Of a stretch of DNA of 64,000 nt, positions 8,756-16,503 are shown in pieces; position 1 is the first letter of the stretch, and every line of letters begins with the position of its first letter. The stretch lies in NCBI GenBank assembly GCA_039930985.1, contig JBDTSV010000035.1:1-64000 (forward strand), given 5' to 3'. The DNA is from CADEED01 sp039930985. GTDB lineage: Bacteria > Pseudomonadota > Gammaproteobacteria > Steroidobacterales > Steroidobacteraceae. Made by a program: the position numbers and the translations under genes. The notes under the pieces are model-generated. The model searched no databases, had not been told where the DNA came from, and saw only the letters and a list, made by a program, of their open reading frames with translations.

Positions 8756-9264
8756 GCCGTTTTCTCCTGCTCGCGAACGGCGAGCTGCTTGAGCGCGGCG
8801 CGTGCGCGCGCCAGGCGGGACATCACCGTACCAATGGGAATGTCCGCGATCGTCGCGATGTCGCGGTAGTTCATCTCCTCGAGCTCGCGCAAGACCAGCA
8901 CTTCGCGGTACTCCTCGGGCAACGCCGACATCAATCGTGCGAGCACGCGTTCGTCATCGCGAGCCAGCGCATCGTTCTCCGCGGTCGAATCCGTCTGCCA
9001 AGCGGCTTCATCCGGCAGCGGCACGAACACGCGCTTGCGGTGCTGCGCCGCCGTCGTCGCGTGACAATTGCGCACGATCGCGAACAGCCATGCTCGCGTG
9101 TCGCCGCCCCGGAACGAGTCGAAGCTTCGAAACGCGCGCAACACGGCGTCCTGCACGACGTCCTCCGCGAAGACGGATGAAGCCGACAACCAGCGGGCAA
9201 AGCGATAGGCCGCATCCAGATGCGGAAGCACCTGCGCTTCGAAATGCCGACGCGTCTCGCTCAT
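8752..9264 (-). CDS. ECF-family RNA polymerase sigma factor (RpoE-like)
   Basis: 170 residues from ATG 9264. An upstream in-frame ATG at 9489 would add 75 residues without sigma character and would swallow the promoter. Region 2 is VLPHLDAAYRFARWLSASSVFAEDVVQDAVLRAFRSFDSF; region 4 is ALPEEYREVLVLRELEEMNYRDIATIADIPIGTVMSRLARARAALKQL. It is released by the zinc-finger anti-sigma encoded downstream. A promoter with the same blocks as that of the phosphoesterase operon precedes it, pointing to autoregulation. Confidence 0.95.
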   Translation of the reverse strand: MSETRRHFEAQVLPHLDAAYRFARWLSASSVFAEDVVQDAVLRAFRSFDSFRGGDTRAWLFAIVRNCHATTAAQHRKRVFVPLPDEAAWQTDSTAENDALARDDERVLARLMSALPEEYREVLVLRELEEMNYRDIATIADIPIGTVMSRLARARAALKQLAVREQEKTA

Positions 9265-9313
9265 GAATTCGGCTCGAGAATCAGTACCACGGTGCGCCTG
9301 GCTGTCTATGAGA

Positions 9314-9343
9314 GAAGACTGCGCGGCGGGCGGGTTTATTCCC
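9314..9343 (-). promoter_or_regulatory. ECF-type promoter for the sigma/anti-sigma operon
   Basis: On the minus strand GGGAATAAA (9343-9335) is followed after exactly 15 bases by GTCTTC (9319-9314). Both blocks and the spacing are identical to the site at 7924-7953. The leader to the ATG at 9264 would be about 40 bases. Confidence 0.7.
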
Positions 9344-9402
9344 GAGGCGCAACCGTGTCGATATTCGCGTAACGAAACTGTCGAGACCACAGGAGAGCCT
9401 GT

Positions 9403-9542
9403 ATGGAGCGTGCTTTCCTCGCGCCGCCCCCTCAGGTGCGCTGCTGGAAGCCGCCGGTTGGCGAATGATGAATCCCGACCGGCTTCCATGGCTATTGCTG
9501 GCGCTGATCGCCGTCTCGTGGTTGCGCCATCGGCGATCGTAA
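9403..9542 (+). other. Two overlapping very short reading frames, possible frameshifted small membrane peptide
   Basis: An ATG at 9403 with AGGAG seven bases upstream opens a 21-codon frame ending at 9468. An ATG at 9465 overlaps that stop and opens a 25-codon frame to 9542 (MMNPDRLPWLLLALIAVSWL then RHRRS), a hydrophobic helix with a basic end. The second frame is open upstream to 9312 without a start codon, so a one-base shift in the C-run near 9426-9431 would join both into one protein. Weak evidence that either is translated. Confidence 0.25.
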
Positions 9543-9585
9543 GTCTTGATACCCTGACGGCTGCCCGCCGCTGCTGGAGCTACGC

Positions 9586-10071
9586 ATGAACTCGCGCAAT
9601 TCAAACGCTGTGATTGCTCTCGCAGCGCTTGTGGGGCTCATCTCATGCGCCGCTCGCGACGAAACGAGCACGACGTATACACCGGGCCTCGGCGAGATCA
9701 TGACCTTCACGCAGATGCGGCACACCAAGTTGTGGTTCGCTGGCGAAGCGTCGAACTGGGATCTGGCCGCGTATGAAATCGACGAGCTCGAGGAGGGATT
9801 TCACGATGCCGTCGCGTTCCACCCGACGCACAAAGATTCGCCAGTGCCGCTTGCGGAAGTGCTGCCCGCCATGACCGACGCGCCGGTGGTCGCGCTACGC
9901 GCGTCGGTCTCAAAACACGATAAAGCCGCCTTTGAAACGGCCTTTGATTCGCTCACCGCAGGTTGCAATAACTGTCATCGCGCCATGAAGTTTGGCTTTA
10001 ACGTGGTGCAGCGACCGACGGCCGAGGCTTTCCCCAATCAGAATTTCTCGGTGCCGGTCGCGGCGCAGTAG
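9586..10071 (+). CDS. c-type cytochrome lipoprotein
   Basis: 161 residues. The N-terminus ends in the lipobox LISC (Cys21), so a lipid-anchored periplasmic protein is expected. A single haem-binding CNNCH (127-131) lies near the C-terminus after mostly helical sequence (NWDLAAYEIDELEEGFHDAV), which fits the cytochrome c'/c556 four-helix class. It is divergent from the sigma operon and shares redox character with the nearby cupredoxin. No copy of the ECF promoter is visible before it, so membership in that regulon is not shown. Confidence 0.8.
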   Translation: MNSRNSNAVIALAALVGLISCAARDETSTTYTPGLGEIMTFTQMRHTKLWFAGEASNWDLAAYEIDELEEGFHDAVAFHPTHKDSPVPLAEVLPAMTDAPVVALRASVSKHDKAAFETAFDSLTAGCNNCHRAMKFGFNVVQRPTAEAFPNQNFSVPVAAQ

Positions 10072-10117
10072 CCATGTCTTCCAGCTGCCCCTCTCCATAT
10101 CCATATATAAGTGCGGC

Positions 10118-10186
10118 GCCATAATCGCCTCGCCTGATGAGGTGATTAGCGGTTAGAATCACCTCATCAAATGAGGCGATTATGGC
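10118..10186. promoter_or_regulatory. Large inverted repeat overlapping the fic start codon, probable operator
   Basis: Arms 10118-10147 and 10157-10186 are complementary at 27 of 30 positions around a 9-base loop. Each arm is itself an imperfect palindrome, giving four half-sites of the form AATCRCCTC or its complement at 10122, 10139, 10157 and 10172. The right arm contains the fic ATG (10182). Four equally built half-sites over a start region are typical of a repressor operator, and the Fic protein has a C-terminal winged-helix-like region, so autoregulation is likely. Confidence 0.65.
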
Positions 10187-11306
10187 AAGCAAACACCTCA
10201 ACCTTTGGATCTGGCAGCAGGGCGGCTGGCCCGAGTTCCGCTGGGATGCGGCAAAACTGTCGGCCGCGCTCGCCAGCGCCCGACGCGCCCAGGGAGAAGT
10301 GGAGGGAATCGCCAAGCTGCTCGATTCCGCCGCGGATCTGAATGCGCAGCTGGAAGTGCTCACGCTGGAAGGTGTGGCCACCAGCGCCATCGAGGGTGAG
10401 AAGTTTGATCCCAACGCGATACGCAGTTCGCTGGCGCGGCGCCTGGGCCTGCCAACTGCTGGCCTCCCGAACCCGCCCAGGTCTGTTGAAGGGCTGGTCG
10501 AAGTGCTGCTGGACGCAACCCAGCGCTTTGAAGAACCGCTCACGCTGAAGCGGCTGTGTTCATGGCAAGCGGCTCTTTTTCCGACCGGTCGATCAGGTCT
10601 CCACGAAATTCGGGTCGGAGATTTGCGCGGTGGCGAGCCCATGCAGATCGTATCCGGTCCGATCGGCCGCGAGCGTGTCCATTACCTGGCACCACCGCGG
10701 AAGCGGCTCGAGAAAGAGATGCGCGGTTTTCTCAATTGGTACAACCAGCCGCCGCAGAATCTGGATGGACTGATCCGCGCCGGACTCGCGCATGCCTGGT
10801 TCGAACTACTGCACCCGTTCGAAGATGGCAATGGCCGCGTCGGGCGCGCGCTGCTCGATCACGCGCTGGCACGCGACGAACGCCGCATCGTACGTCTGTA
10901 CAGCATGTCGGCGCGCTTCATGAGCGTGCGCGACGATTACTACGCGGCGCTCGAAAAACTTTCGCGCGGAAATCTCGATGTGACCGACTGGCTCGGCTGG
11001 TTCCTGGCGCAATTCACAGCGGCCGCACAAGCCAGCGAACAGACCGTTGGGCAGGTGATGCGCCGGGCGCGGTTCTGGGTGAAGCACGGACAGAGTTCCT
11101 TGAACATCCGGCAGCGCAAGGCGCTCAACGCGATGCTCGAAGCAAGGCCGCAAGGATTCGAAGGCGGAATGACCAATCGCAAATACGCGCATCTCACCAA
11201 GACCAGTCCCGCCACGGCGCAGCGCGATCTGGCCGAACTTGTGACGCTCGGCTGCCTGTTAGTCGTGGGCGCGGGCCGAAGTGCGCGGTATGAATTGCCG
11301 AAGTAA
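10182..11306 (+). CDS. Fic-family protein (AMP-transferase) with DUF4172-like N-terminus and C-terminal winged helix
   Basis: 374 residues. Fic enzymes transfer AMP from ATP to hydroxyl side chains of target proteins. The active-site loop HPFEDGNGRVGR starts at His211. An inhibitory helix motif TxxxEG (Thr67 to Gly72, TSAIEG) lies N-terminal, placing it in class II, self-inhibited Fic proteins. The N-terminus (LNLWIWQQGGWPEFRWD) matches the DUF4172 type. The C-terminal 60 residues (MTNRKYAHLTKTSPATAQRDLAELVTLGCL) look like a winged helix. No separate antitoxin gene is adjacent. The gene ends five bases from the tRNA-Thr 3' end. Confidence 0.9.
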   Translation: MASKHLNLWIWQQGGWPEFRWDAAKLSAALASARRAQGEVEGIAKLLDSAADLNAQLEVLTLEGVATSAIEGEKFDPNAIRSSLARRLGLPTAGLPNPPRSVEGLVEVLLDATQRFEEPLTLKRLCSWQAALFPTGRSGLHEIRVGDLRGGEPMQIVSGPIGRERVHYLAPPRKRLEKEMRGFLNWYNQPPQNLDGLIRAGLAHAWFELLHPFEDGNGRVGRALLDHALARDERRIVRLYSMSARFMSVRDDYYAALEKLSRGNLDVTDWLGWFLAQFTAAAQASEQTVGQVMRRARFWVKHGQSSLNIRQRKALNAMLEARPQGFEGGMTNRKYAHLTKTSPATAQRDLAELVTLGCLLVVGAGRSARYELPK

Positions 11307-11311
11307 GAGAC

Positions 11312-11387
<76 letters not shown>

Positions 11388-11431
11388 ATATATAAGAGAG
11401 CGCGGATTTTAGGCGCGCGGACGCCCTGGCG

Positions 11432-12082
11432 CTATTGCGCGCTTCCCGGTTTCTGCGGCGGCGCTGCGGCCGCCGGGCAGGGCCGGAATTCCAGCTCGGC
11501 GTCCCCGGCCGGGAACTTCGATCCCTCGAGCGGTGGCGAATCCGACTTGAGGGTGAGGTCCAACCAGATGGCAGTGTCGCCCTTTTCGCGGGCTTCGATC
11601 TGCGGCAGCAATCCAAGCTTGGCCACCTTTTCCGACTGCGCCGCGGCGCGCGTCTCGTCTGAAAAGATTCCCAGTGAAATTCGCCGCGGGGCACCCAGCT
11701 CACCCATGGCCTGCGCGTCGTCGATGCCGCCTTTCCTGAGTCGATCCAGCAGGCGCCGCTCTGCGGATTCGGTGGGCGGACTTTCGAGATACACCCAGTA
11801 GCCATCGAACGAGCGGACGGCGACTTCGCGCGGCAGCGACAGGTAACCGCTGTCGTTCAGCGTCTGGCGTGCGCGCGCGGCGAGCTCATTGCTCGAGAAC
11901 GGACCGACAGTGACGCACCGCCCGCCCTCGGCGGACACTGGCTGCGTCTCGCGCGCCAGCTGCAGCCGCGGTGCGTCCACCTTCGGAGAAACGGGAAGCT
12001 GTGCGTCTTTCGGCGCAAGCCAGGCCGACCACGCAAAGAACGCGAGGTTGGCCAGCAATAGAAGGAGTAAAGCAGCACGCAC
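11432..12082 (-). CDS. SPOR-domain-like membrane-anchored protein
   Basis: 216 residues from a GTG at 12082; frames extending further upstream run through coaX and are not plausible. An N-terminal membrane anchor (ALLLLLLANLAFFAWSAWLA) is followed by a proline-rich linker and two segments resembling SPOR repeats (CVTVGPFSSNELAARARQTL and RISLGIFSDETRAAAQSEKV). SPOR domains bind septal peptidoglycan. Small proteins of this type commonly follow coaX in gammaproteobacteria. It is probably the last protein gene of the ctlX-to-tRNA transcription unit. Confidence 0.75.
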   Translation of the reverse strand: MRAALLLLLLANLAFFAWSAWLAPKDAQLPVSPKVDAPRLQLARETQPVSAEGGRCVTVGPFSSNELAARARQTLNDSGYLSLPREVAVRSFDGYWVYLESPPTESAERRLLDRLRKGGIDDAQAMGELGAPRRISLGIFSDETRAAAQSEKVAKLGLLPQIEAREKGDTAIWLDLTLKSDSPPLEGSKFPAGDAELEFRPCPAAAAPPQKPGSAQ

Positions 12083-12126
12083 GGGCGGCGCGAGTGTAGC
12101 AAATGCGGTTCGACTACCGCCTCGGC

Positions 12127-12879
12127 CTATTCTTGCGTGAAGACCGCGAGCCCGCGCAGGACGAGGTCGGGAACGTGGCGAACGGGACTCTTTATATAGC
12201 GCGCCAGCGCCGGTGCACCGCCACCGGTGAGTATCAACAAAGGCCTGCCGCCCAGGGTTTGAGCGGCTTCGCGCAGTGCGCGATCGATGAACGCGGCGGC
12301 CGCGAACCCCGAACCTGCAGCCAATGCGCCGGCGGTATCGGTGGCGAACAGCGAACGCACCGCGGCGGCCGAGCCGCCCGCGCGGCGCCGGATGCCGTGG
12401 GTGCCGGAGAGCAGAGTCTGGACCATGGCTTCGGGGCCAGGAATGATGGCACCGCCGCGATGCCGCCCCTTCGCCGTGACCGCATCGACGGTGAGCGCCG
12501 TGCCTACGTTGGCGATGACCGCGGTTCGCCCGCGCGCCAGCGCGTGCGCGCCCACCGCAGACACCCAACGATCGGCACCGAGCCGCCACGTATCGCGGTA
12601 GCTGTTGGTCACGCCATGCGCGCGTCGCGTGGAAGCGATGTATTCGGGCGCGATGCCGAACCGGCGGCGCACGGCGGCGTCGAGCACGCGCGACAGCGCT
12701 TCGTCGACGACGCTGACGACGACCACGCGGCGTACCTCGCGAGGCGCGCCGCGCACCAGCGCGCGCAGCGCGAGGCCGGAGTTTTCATGCGCTGCGGCCT
12801 GCATTCGGCCTTGAGAAGGACCGCGCAATATCGCCCACTTGACGCGCGTATTGCCGATGTCGACTAACAAGATTGTCAT
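12127..12879 (-). CDS. coaX: Type III pantothenate kinase
   Basis: 250 residues from ATG 12879. CoaX phosphorylates pantothenate, the first step of coenzyme A synthesis. Seen: the ASKHA nucleotide-binding start LLVDIGNTRVKWAIL, then GADRWVSAVGAHAL, NVGTALTVDAV and ILTGGGAPALA. The start overlaps the birA stop by four bases (ATGA), so the genes are translationally coupled. Type III enzymes are not feedback-inhibited by CoA, unlike the CoaA found at the equivalent place in enterobacteria. Confidence 0.93.
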   Translation of the reverse strand: MTILLVDIGNTRVKWAILRGPSQGRMQAAAHENSGLALRALVRGAPREVRRVVVVSVVDEALSRVLDAAVRRRFGIAPEYIASTRRAHGVTNSYRDTWRLGADRWVSAVGAHALARGRTAVIANVGTALTVDAVTAKGRHRGGAIIPGPEAMVQTLLSGTHGIRRRAGGSAAAVRSLFATDTAGALAAGSGFAAAAFIDRALREAAQTLGGRPLLILTGGGAPALARYIKSPVRHVPDLVLRGLAVFTQE

Positions 12880-13877
12880 TGATCCACCCGCACTGTGACT
12901 TCGCCGGAAATGAAGCGCCGCACGCCGGTTGGCGTCTCGACGAGCAACGCGCCGTGCGCATCGATGCCGCGCGCCACGCCGCGCGTGATCTCCCCGGCGT
13001 TCTCGACGCGCACCTCGCTCTCGCGAAGTGCATCGCAGTCGTGCCAGTTGTCGAGGTGCGGCGTGAGGCCGTGGCGCGGAAATCCTTCGAGCGCGGGCAC
13101 TAGCCGCGCCAGCAGTGCGGCCACGATGCTGTTGCGGTCGGGCACGGAGGTACACCGGGCGCGTATGTCGTCGGCGATGTTGCCGGTGGCCTTGACGGCG
13201 GCGCGCGCCGCGTCATCGAGCAGCACGTTGAGGCCGATGCCGGCCACGACGTGTACGGGACCGCCCGATTCGCTGCGCATCTCGATGAGAATTCCACCGA
13301 GCTTGCCCGCGGATGTAACGAGGTCGTTGGGCCATTTCAACGACACGCCGGCGATGCCGAGCCCGGCGAGCGCGTTCACCGCGCACAGGCCCACCACCAG
13401 CGAGAGCGCCGACAAATCTGCCGGCATGTCGGCGTATTGCCATGCCAGCGACAGACAGATGGCGCCGCCCGGCGGCGCAACCCAGCCTCGCCCACGCCGG
13501 CCGCGCCCACCGGTCTGGTGCTCGGCGAGCAACACCGCGGCCCGGCCCGCCGCCGGGGGCAGCGCCTCTAACAATCTTGTATTGGTGGAGTCGATGGTCC
13601 ATTCGACCAACAGCACCTCGAGGCTGGCGCGCACCTCGCCCGGCAACTGCGCCTCGATGCGTTCGGTGGACAGCGCGCTGATGCCGGGCGCGAGGCGATA
13701 GCCCTTGTTGGTCTGCGCGTCGAGCGCCACGCCGAGCTCGCGCAGCTGCTCCACGGCCTTCCATACCGCCGCGCGCGTCACCGACAGATCGGCTGCCAGC
13801 ACTTCGCCAGACTGGTACACCCGGTCGTCCAGCCGCTGAAATACGCGCTGCGGCAAGGGGAGCGAGGTGTTGTTCAC
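12876..13877 (-). CDS. birA: Bifunctional biotin operon repressor / biotin–protein ligase
   Basis: 333 residues. The N-terminal winged helix (GEVLAADLSVTRAAVWKAVEQLRELG) binds DNA. The ligase core contains the biotinyl-AMP loop GGRGRRGRGW, then ICLSLAW, SLKWPNDLV and KLGGILIEM. A C-terminal SH3-like domain ends with VRVDQ. It attaches biotin to acetyl-CoA carboxylase. It overlaps both plsY and coaX by four bases, forming a tight operon. Confidence 0.95.
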   Translation of the reverse strand: MNNTSLPLPQRVFQRLDDRVYQSGEVLAADLSVTRAAVWKAVEQLRELGVALDAQTNKGYRLAPGISALSTERIEAQLPGEVRASLEVLLVEWTIDSTNTRLLEALPPAAGRAAVLLAEHQTGGRGRRGRGWVAPPGGAICLSLAWQYADMPADLSALSLVVGLCAVNALAGLGIAGVSLKWPNDLVTSAGKLGGILIEMRSESGGPVHVVAGIGLNVLLDDAARAAVKATGNIADDIRARCTSVPDRNSIVAALLARLVPALEGFPRHGLTPHLDNWHDCDALRESEVRVENAGEITRGVARGIDAHGALLVETPTGVRRFISGEVTVRVDQ

Positions 13878-14521
13878 GGGCGGCCGCGACCGAGCAGCCA
13901 GAGCTTTCGGGCGCGCGGCTCAGTACCGGCGCGCATGCGGCGCACGTTGGCGCGATGCGTGTAGATGACCAGCATGGCGCAGGCCAGCGCGAATCCCATC
14001 ACCGGCGTGAACACCGGGCCGTCGCGCAGCACTAGGTAGACCGGGATGGCGAGCGCGGCGGCGATCGAAGCCAGGCCCACGAAGCCCGACACCGTAACCA
14101 CGACGATCCAGGTGGCGAACAAGGGTACGAGCAGCAACATCTCGATGCCGGCAAATGCGCCCACGAGAGTGGCCACGCCCTTGCCACCGCGAAAGCCATG
14201 CCAGACCGGAAACACGTGGCCAACGACCGCGGTGAAAGCGCAGGCCGCCGGCAGCCACGCCGCGAGCTCCTCAGAAGACGACGCGACGCCCGGCAGCGCG
14301 AGCCCGGGCAACACCGCGGCGGCGATCCAGCCCTTGGCGACATCGATGACGATGACCCACAGCGCGAATGCCGGCCCCTGGGTGCGCAGCGCGTTGGTGG
14401 CGCCCGCATTGCCGCTGCCGGTCTTGCGGATGTCGACGCCACCCCACAGCCGCCCGACCACGAGGCTTCCGACAATGGACCCGAGAAGATAGGCCAGCAG
14501 AATCTTGAGCGCGAAGTCCAT
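13874..14521 (-). CDS. plsY: Acyl-phosphate:glycerol-3-phosphate acyltransferase
   Basis: 215 residues with at least five membrane segments. PlsY makes lysophosphatidate from acyl-phosphate at the inner membrane. Conserved motifs: LLGSIVGSLVVGRL, the glycine-rich GSGNAGATNALR and HGFRGGKGVATLVG. It overlaps birA by four bases and follows ctlX after six bases. The C-terminus beyond residue 200 is basic (RMRAGTEPRARKLWLLGRGRP). Confidence 0.95.
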   Translation of the reverse strand: MDFALKILLAYLLGSIVGSLVVGRLWGGVDIRKTGSGNAGATNALRTQGPAFALWVIVIDVAKGWIAAAVLPGLALPGVASSSEELAAWLPAACAFTAVVGHVFPVWHGFRGGKGVATLVGAFAGIEMLLLVPLFATWIVVVTVSGFVGLASIAAALAIPVYLVLRDGPVFTPVMGFALACAMLVIYTHRANVRRMRAGTEPRARKLWLLGRGRP

Positions 14522-14527
14522 CGGGGT

Positions 14528-15502
14528 CTACGGCAGGAAAACTTCCGCCAGCATACATCGGACGCTGCCGCCGCCGTGACGCTCAATGACTTCGACTGGC
14601 ACGGCGAGCAACGCATCCACGGACGAATACAACCGCACGTATTTTGCCGTGGCGAGCGCGTGGCGAGCGGTTTCCGACATCACGAGAATGGTGAAGTCGC
14701 CCAGGTATTCATCCCAGCTGCCCACTTCGAGCATGTTGCCGGCGAAGGCGCGCATTTCGGCGTGATCGATGGCGAGAAGCTCGCGCCCGGAGTCGCGCAG
14801 GCGCTGCTCGACGCGGCCGCGATCGGCCGGCGCGATCGCGTCCAGCGCCGCGACCGTGATGCGAGTACCGACGTGCAGCAGCACATTGGTGTGGTAGATG
14901 GGCGTGCCCGATTCGTCGGCGGCCGCGAAGAGTTCGAGCGAATAGCCCATCTCGCGCGCCCATTCCACGGCCACCGACTCATCAGTGCGCGGCGAGCGGC
15001 AGGCGTAGGCGACGCGCGCCACATGATCGAGCACCAGGCTGCCGGTGCCTTCGAGAAAGCGCCCCGCCTTCTCGTGCGCGGTGAGGTCCAGCACCCGACG
15101 CACCTTGAAGCCGGTTTCACGAACCGCGGTGTCGATGATTTCCTGGCGCCGCTCCGCACGGCGGTTTTCGGCGTGCATGGGGTACAGCACCACCGTGCCG
15201 TCGGCGTGGAAACTGACCCAGTTGTTCGGAAACACGGCGTCGGGCTTGGGCGGCGCTTCGGAATCCGGCGCCACGCAGACGGTCACACCCTCGGCGGCCA
15301 GTGCCGCGGCAAAGGCGTCGAATTCTCGCAGCGCCCGCTCCGCCACCTCGGCGGCGGCCGAACGCCCTTCGGCACCGGGATGCTGGAATCGATTGGTGAC
15401 GGCGGTTTGCGCGTTGAAGCCGAAATGCCGGGGGCGAACCATCAAGATGGCACCGGCGCACTGCGAGGGGCTGCTACGACCCCTGACTTTCCCTCCCTGC
15501 AT
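14528..15502 (-). CDS. ctlX: Citrulline-utilisation hydrolase type (arginine-deiminase superfamily)
   Basis: 324 residues. Signatures of the CtlX branch of the amidinotransferase fold are the N-terminal MVRPRHFGFNAQTA, the FPNNWVS loop, and the C-terminal catalytic-cysteine segment GGGSVRCMLAEVF (Cys316). These enzymes hydrolyse guanidino or ureido groups; the exact substrate is not established here. A Shine-Dalgarno-like stretch (GGGAGGG) lies inside the first codons, so the true start may be a little downstream of 15502. It heads an operon with plsY, birA and coaX, with which it shares no obvious pathway. Confidence 0.8.
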   Translation of the reverse strand: MQGGKVRGRSSPSQCAGAILMVRPRHFGFNAQTAVTNRFQHPGAEGRSAAAEVAERALREFDAFAAALAAEGVTVCVAPDSEAPPKPDAVFPNNWVSFHADGTVVLYPMHAENRRAERRQEIIDTAVRETGFKVRRVLDLTAHEKAGRFLEGTGSLVLDHVARVAYACRSPRTDESVAVEWAREMGYSLELFAAADESGTPIYHTNVLLHVGTRITVAALDAIAPADRGRVEQRLRDSGRELLAIDHAEMRAFAGNMLEVGSWDEYLGDFTILVMSETARHALATAKYVRLYSSVDALLAVPVEVIERHGGGSVRCMLAEVFLP

Positions 15503-15547
15503 GAGTGACTTCTACAACCCGAACACGCTAGGCACAATAGCCCGCGC

Positions 15548-16480
15548 ATGACCGACACCATCCCGACACTCGACGCACGCCAGTCCGAGAGCGCGCAATT
15601 CACCGCGGCCATCGCCGCGGCCTACGCGGAATTCGGGTTTGTGATCATCGAAAACCATGGGATCGACAAGCGCCTCATCGATCAATGCCTGGACTGCTTC
15701 CAGCGCTTTTTTGCGTTGCCGGTCGAGGAAAAGCTCCGCTACAAGATCCCGAATGGCGGCGGCGCGCGCGGCTACACGGCCTTCGGCATCGAGACCGCCA
15801 AGGGCGCCACGCATTCCGATCTCAAGGAATTCTGGCATGTCGGCCGCGAGCTGCCGCCGGACCACCCGTTCAGCGCCGACATGGCGCCTAACATCTGGGT
15901 CGACGGCATTCCGGGCTTTCGCGAGTCGACGCTCGGCCTCTACCAGGCCTTCGACGCGTTGGGCCGCCGTCTGCTGGCGCCGATCGCGAGGTCGGTGGGG
16001 CTGCCGGCGGACTATTTCGACGACAAAGTGAATCTCGGCAACAGCGTGCTGCGCGTCATCCACTACCCGCCCATGCCCGCACAGCCCACCCCGTCGGTGC
16101 GCGCCGGCGCGCACGAGGACATCAACGTCATCACGCTGTTGTTAGGCGCGGAAGAACCCGGGCTCGAGGTGCTGTCGCGCAAGGGCGAGTGGCTGCCCAT
16201 CAATCCGTCGCCCGGATCGCTGGTGTGCAACGTGGGCGACATGCTGCAGCGCCTGACCAACATGCACCTGCGCTCGACCACGCACCGTGTGACCAACCCG
16301 CCGAGCGAACGCGCCCGCAAGGCGCGCTACTCGCTGCCGTTCTTCCTGCACTTCAATCCCGACTTCCTCATCAAGACGCTGCCGCAGTACGTCGACGCGC
16401 AACATCCCGATCTGTTTCCCGTACCGATCAATGCGCATGAATTCCTGCAGGAACGCCTGCGGGAAATCAAGCTCATCTAA
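15548..16480 (+). CDS. Isopenicillin-N-synthase-like 2-oxoglutarate/Fe(II) dioxygenase
   Basis: 310 residues. The N-terminal DIOX_N-type half contains FGFVIIENHGID. The double-stranded helix carries iron ligands His189 and Asp191 (AHEDINVITLL) and His246 (TTHRVTNP), and the 2-oxoglutarate anchor Arg260-x-Ser262 (ARYSLPFF). The substrate is unknown. It lies 23 bases ahead of nupC and tdk on the same strand, so a role on pyrimidines or nucleosides, as for thymine-7-hydroxylase relatives, is an attractive inference. It is divergent from ctlX. Confidence 0.85.
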   Translation: MTDTIPTLDARQSESAQFTAAIAAAYAEFGFVIIENHGIDKRLIDQCLDCFQRFFALPVEEKLRYKIPNGGGARGYTAFGIETAKGATHSDLKEFWHVGRELPPDHPFSADMAPNIWVDGIPGFRESTLGLYQAFDALGRRLLAPIARSVGLPADYFDDKVNLGNSVLRVIHYPPMPAQPTPSVRAGAHEDINVITLLLGAEEPGLEVLSRKGEWLPINPSPGSLVCNVGDMLQRLTNMHLRSTTHRVTNPPSERARKARYSLPFFLHFNPDFLIKTLPQYVDAQHPDLFPVPINAHEFLQERLREIKLI

Positions 16481-16503
16481 CTAGAACAACAAGGGGTCTC
16501 CCG

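Noticed and set aside
12083..12589. Extended N-terminus for the SPOR-domain protein
   Set aside because: The extension lies antiphase within coaX and lacks protein character; GTG 12082 starts directly at the membrane anchor.
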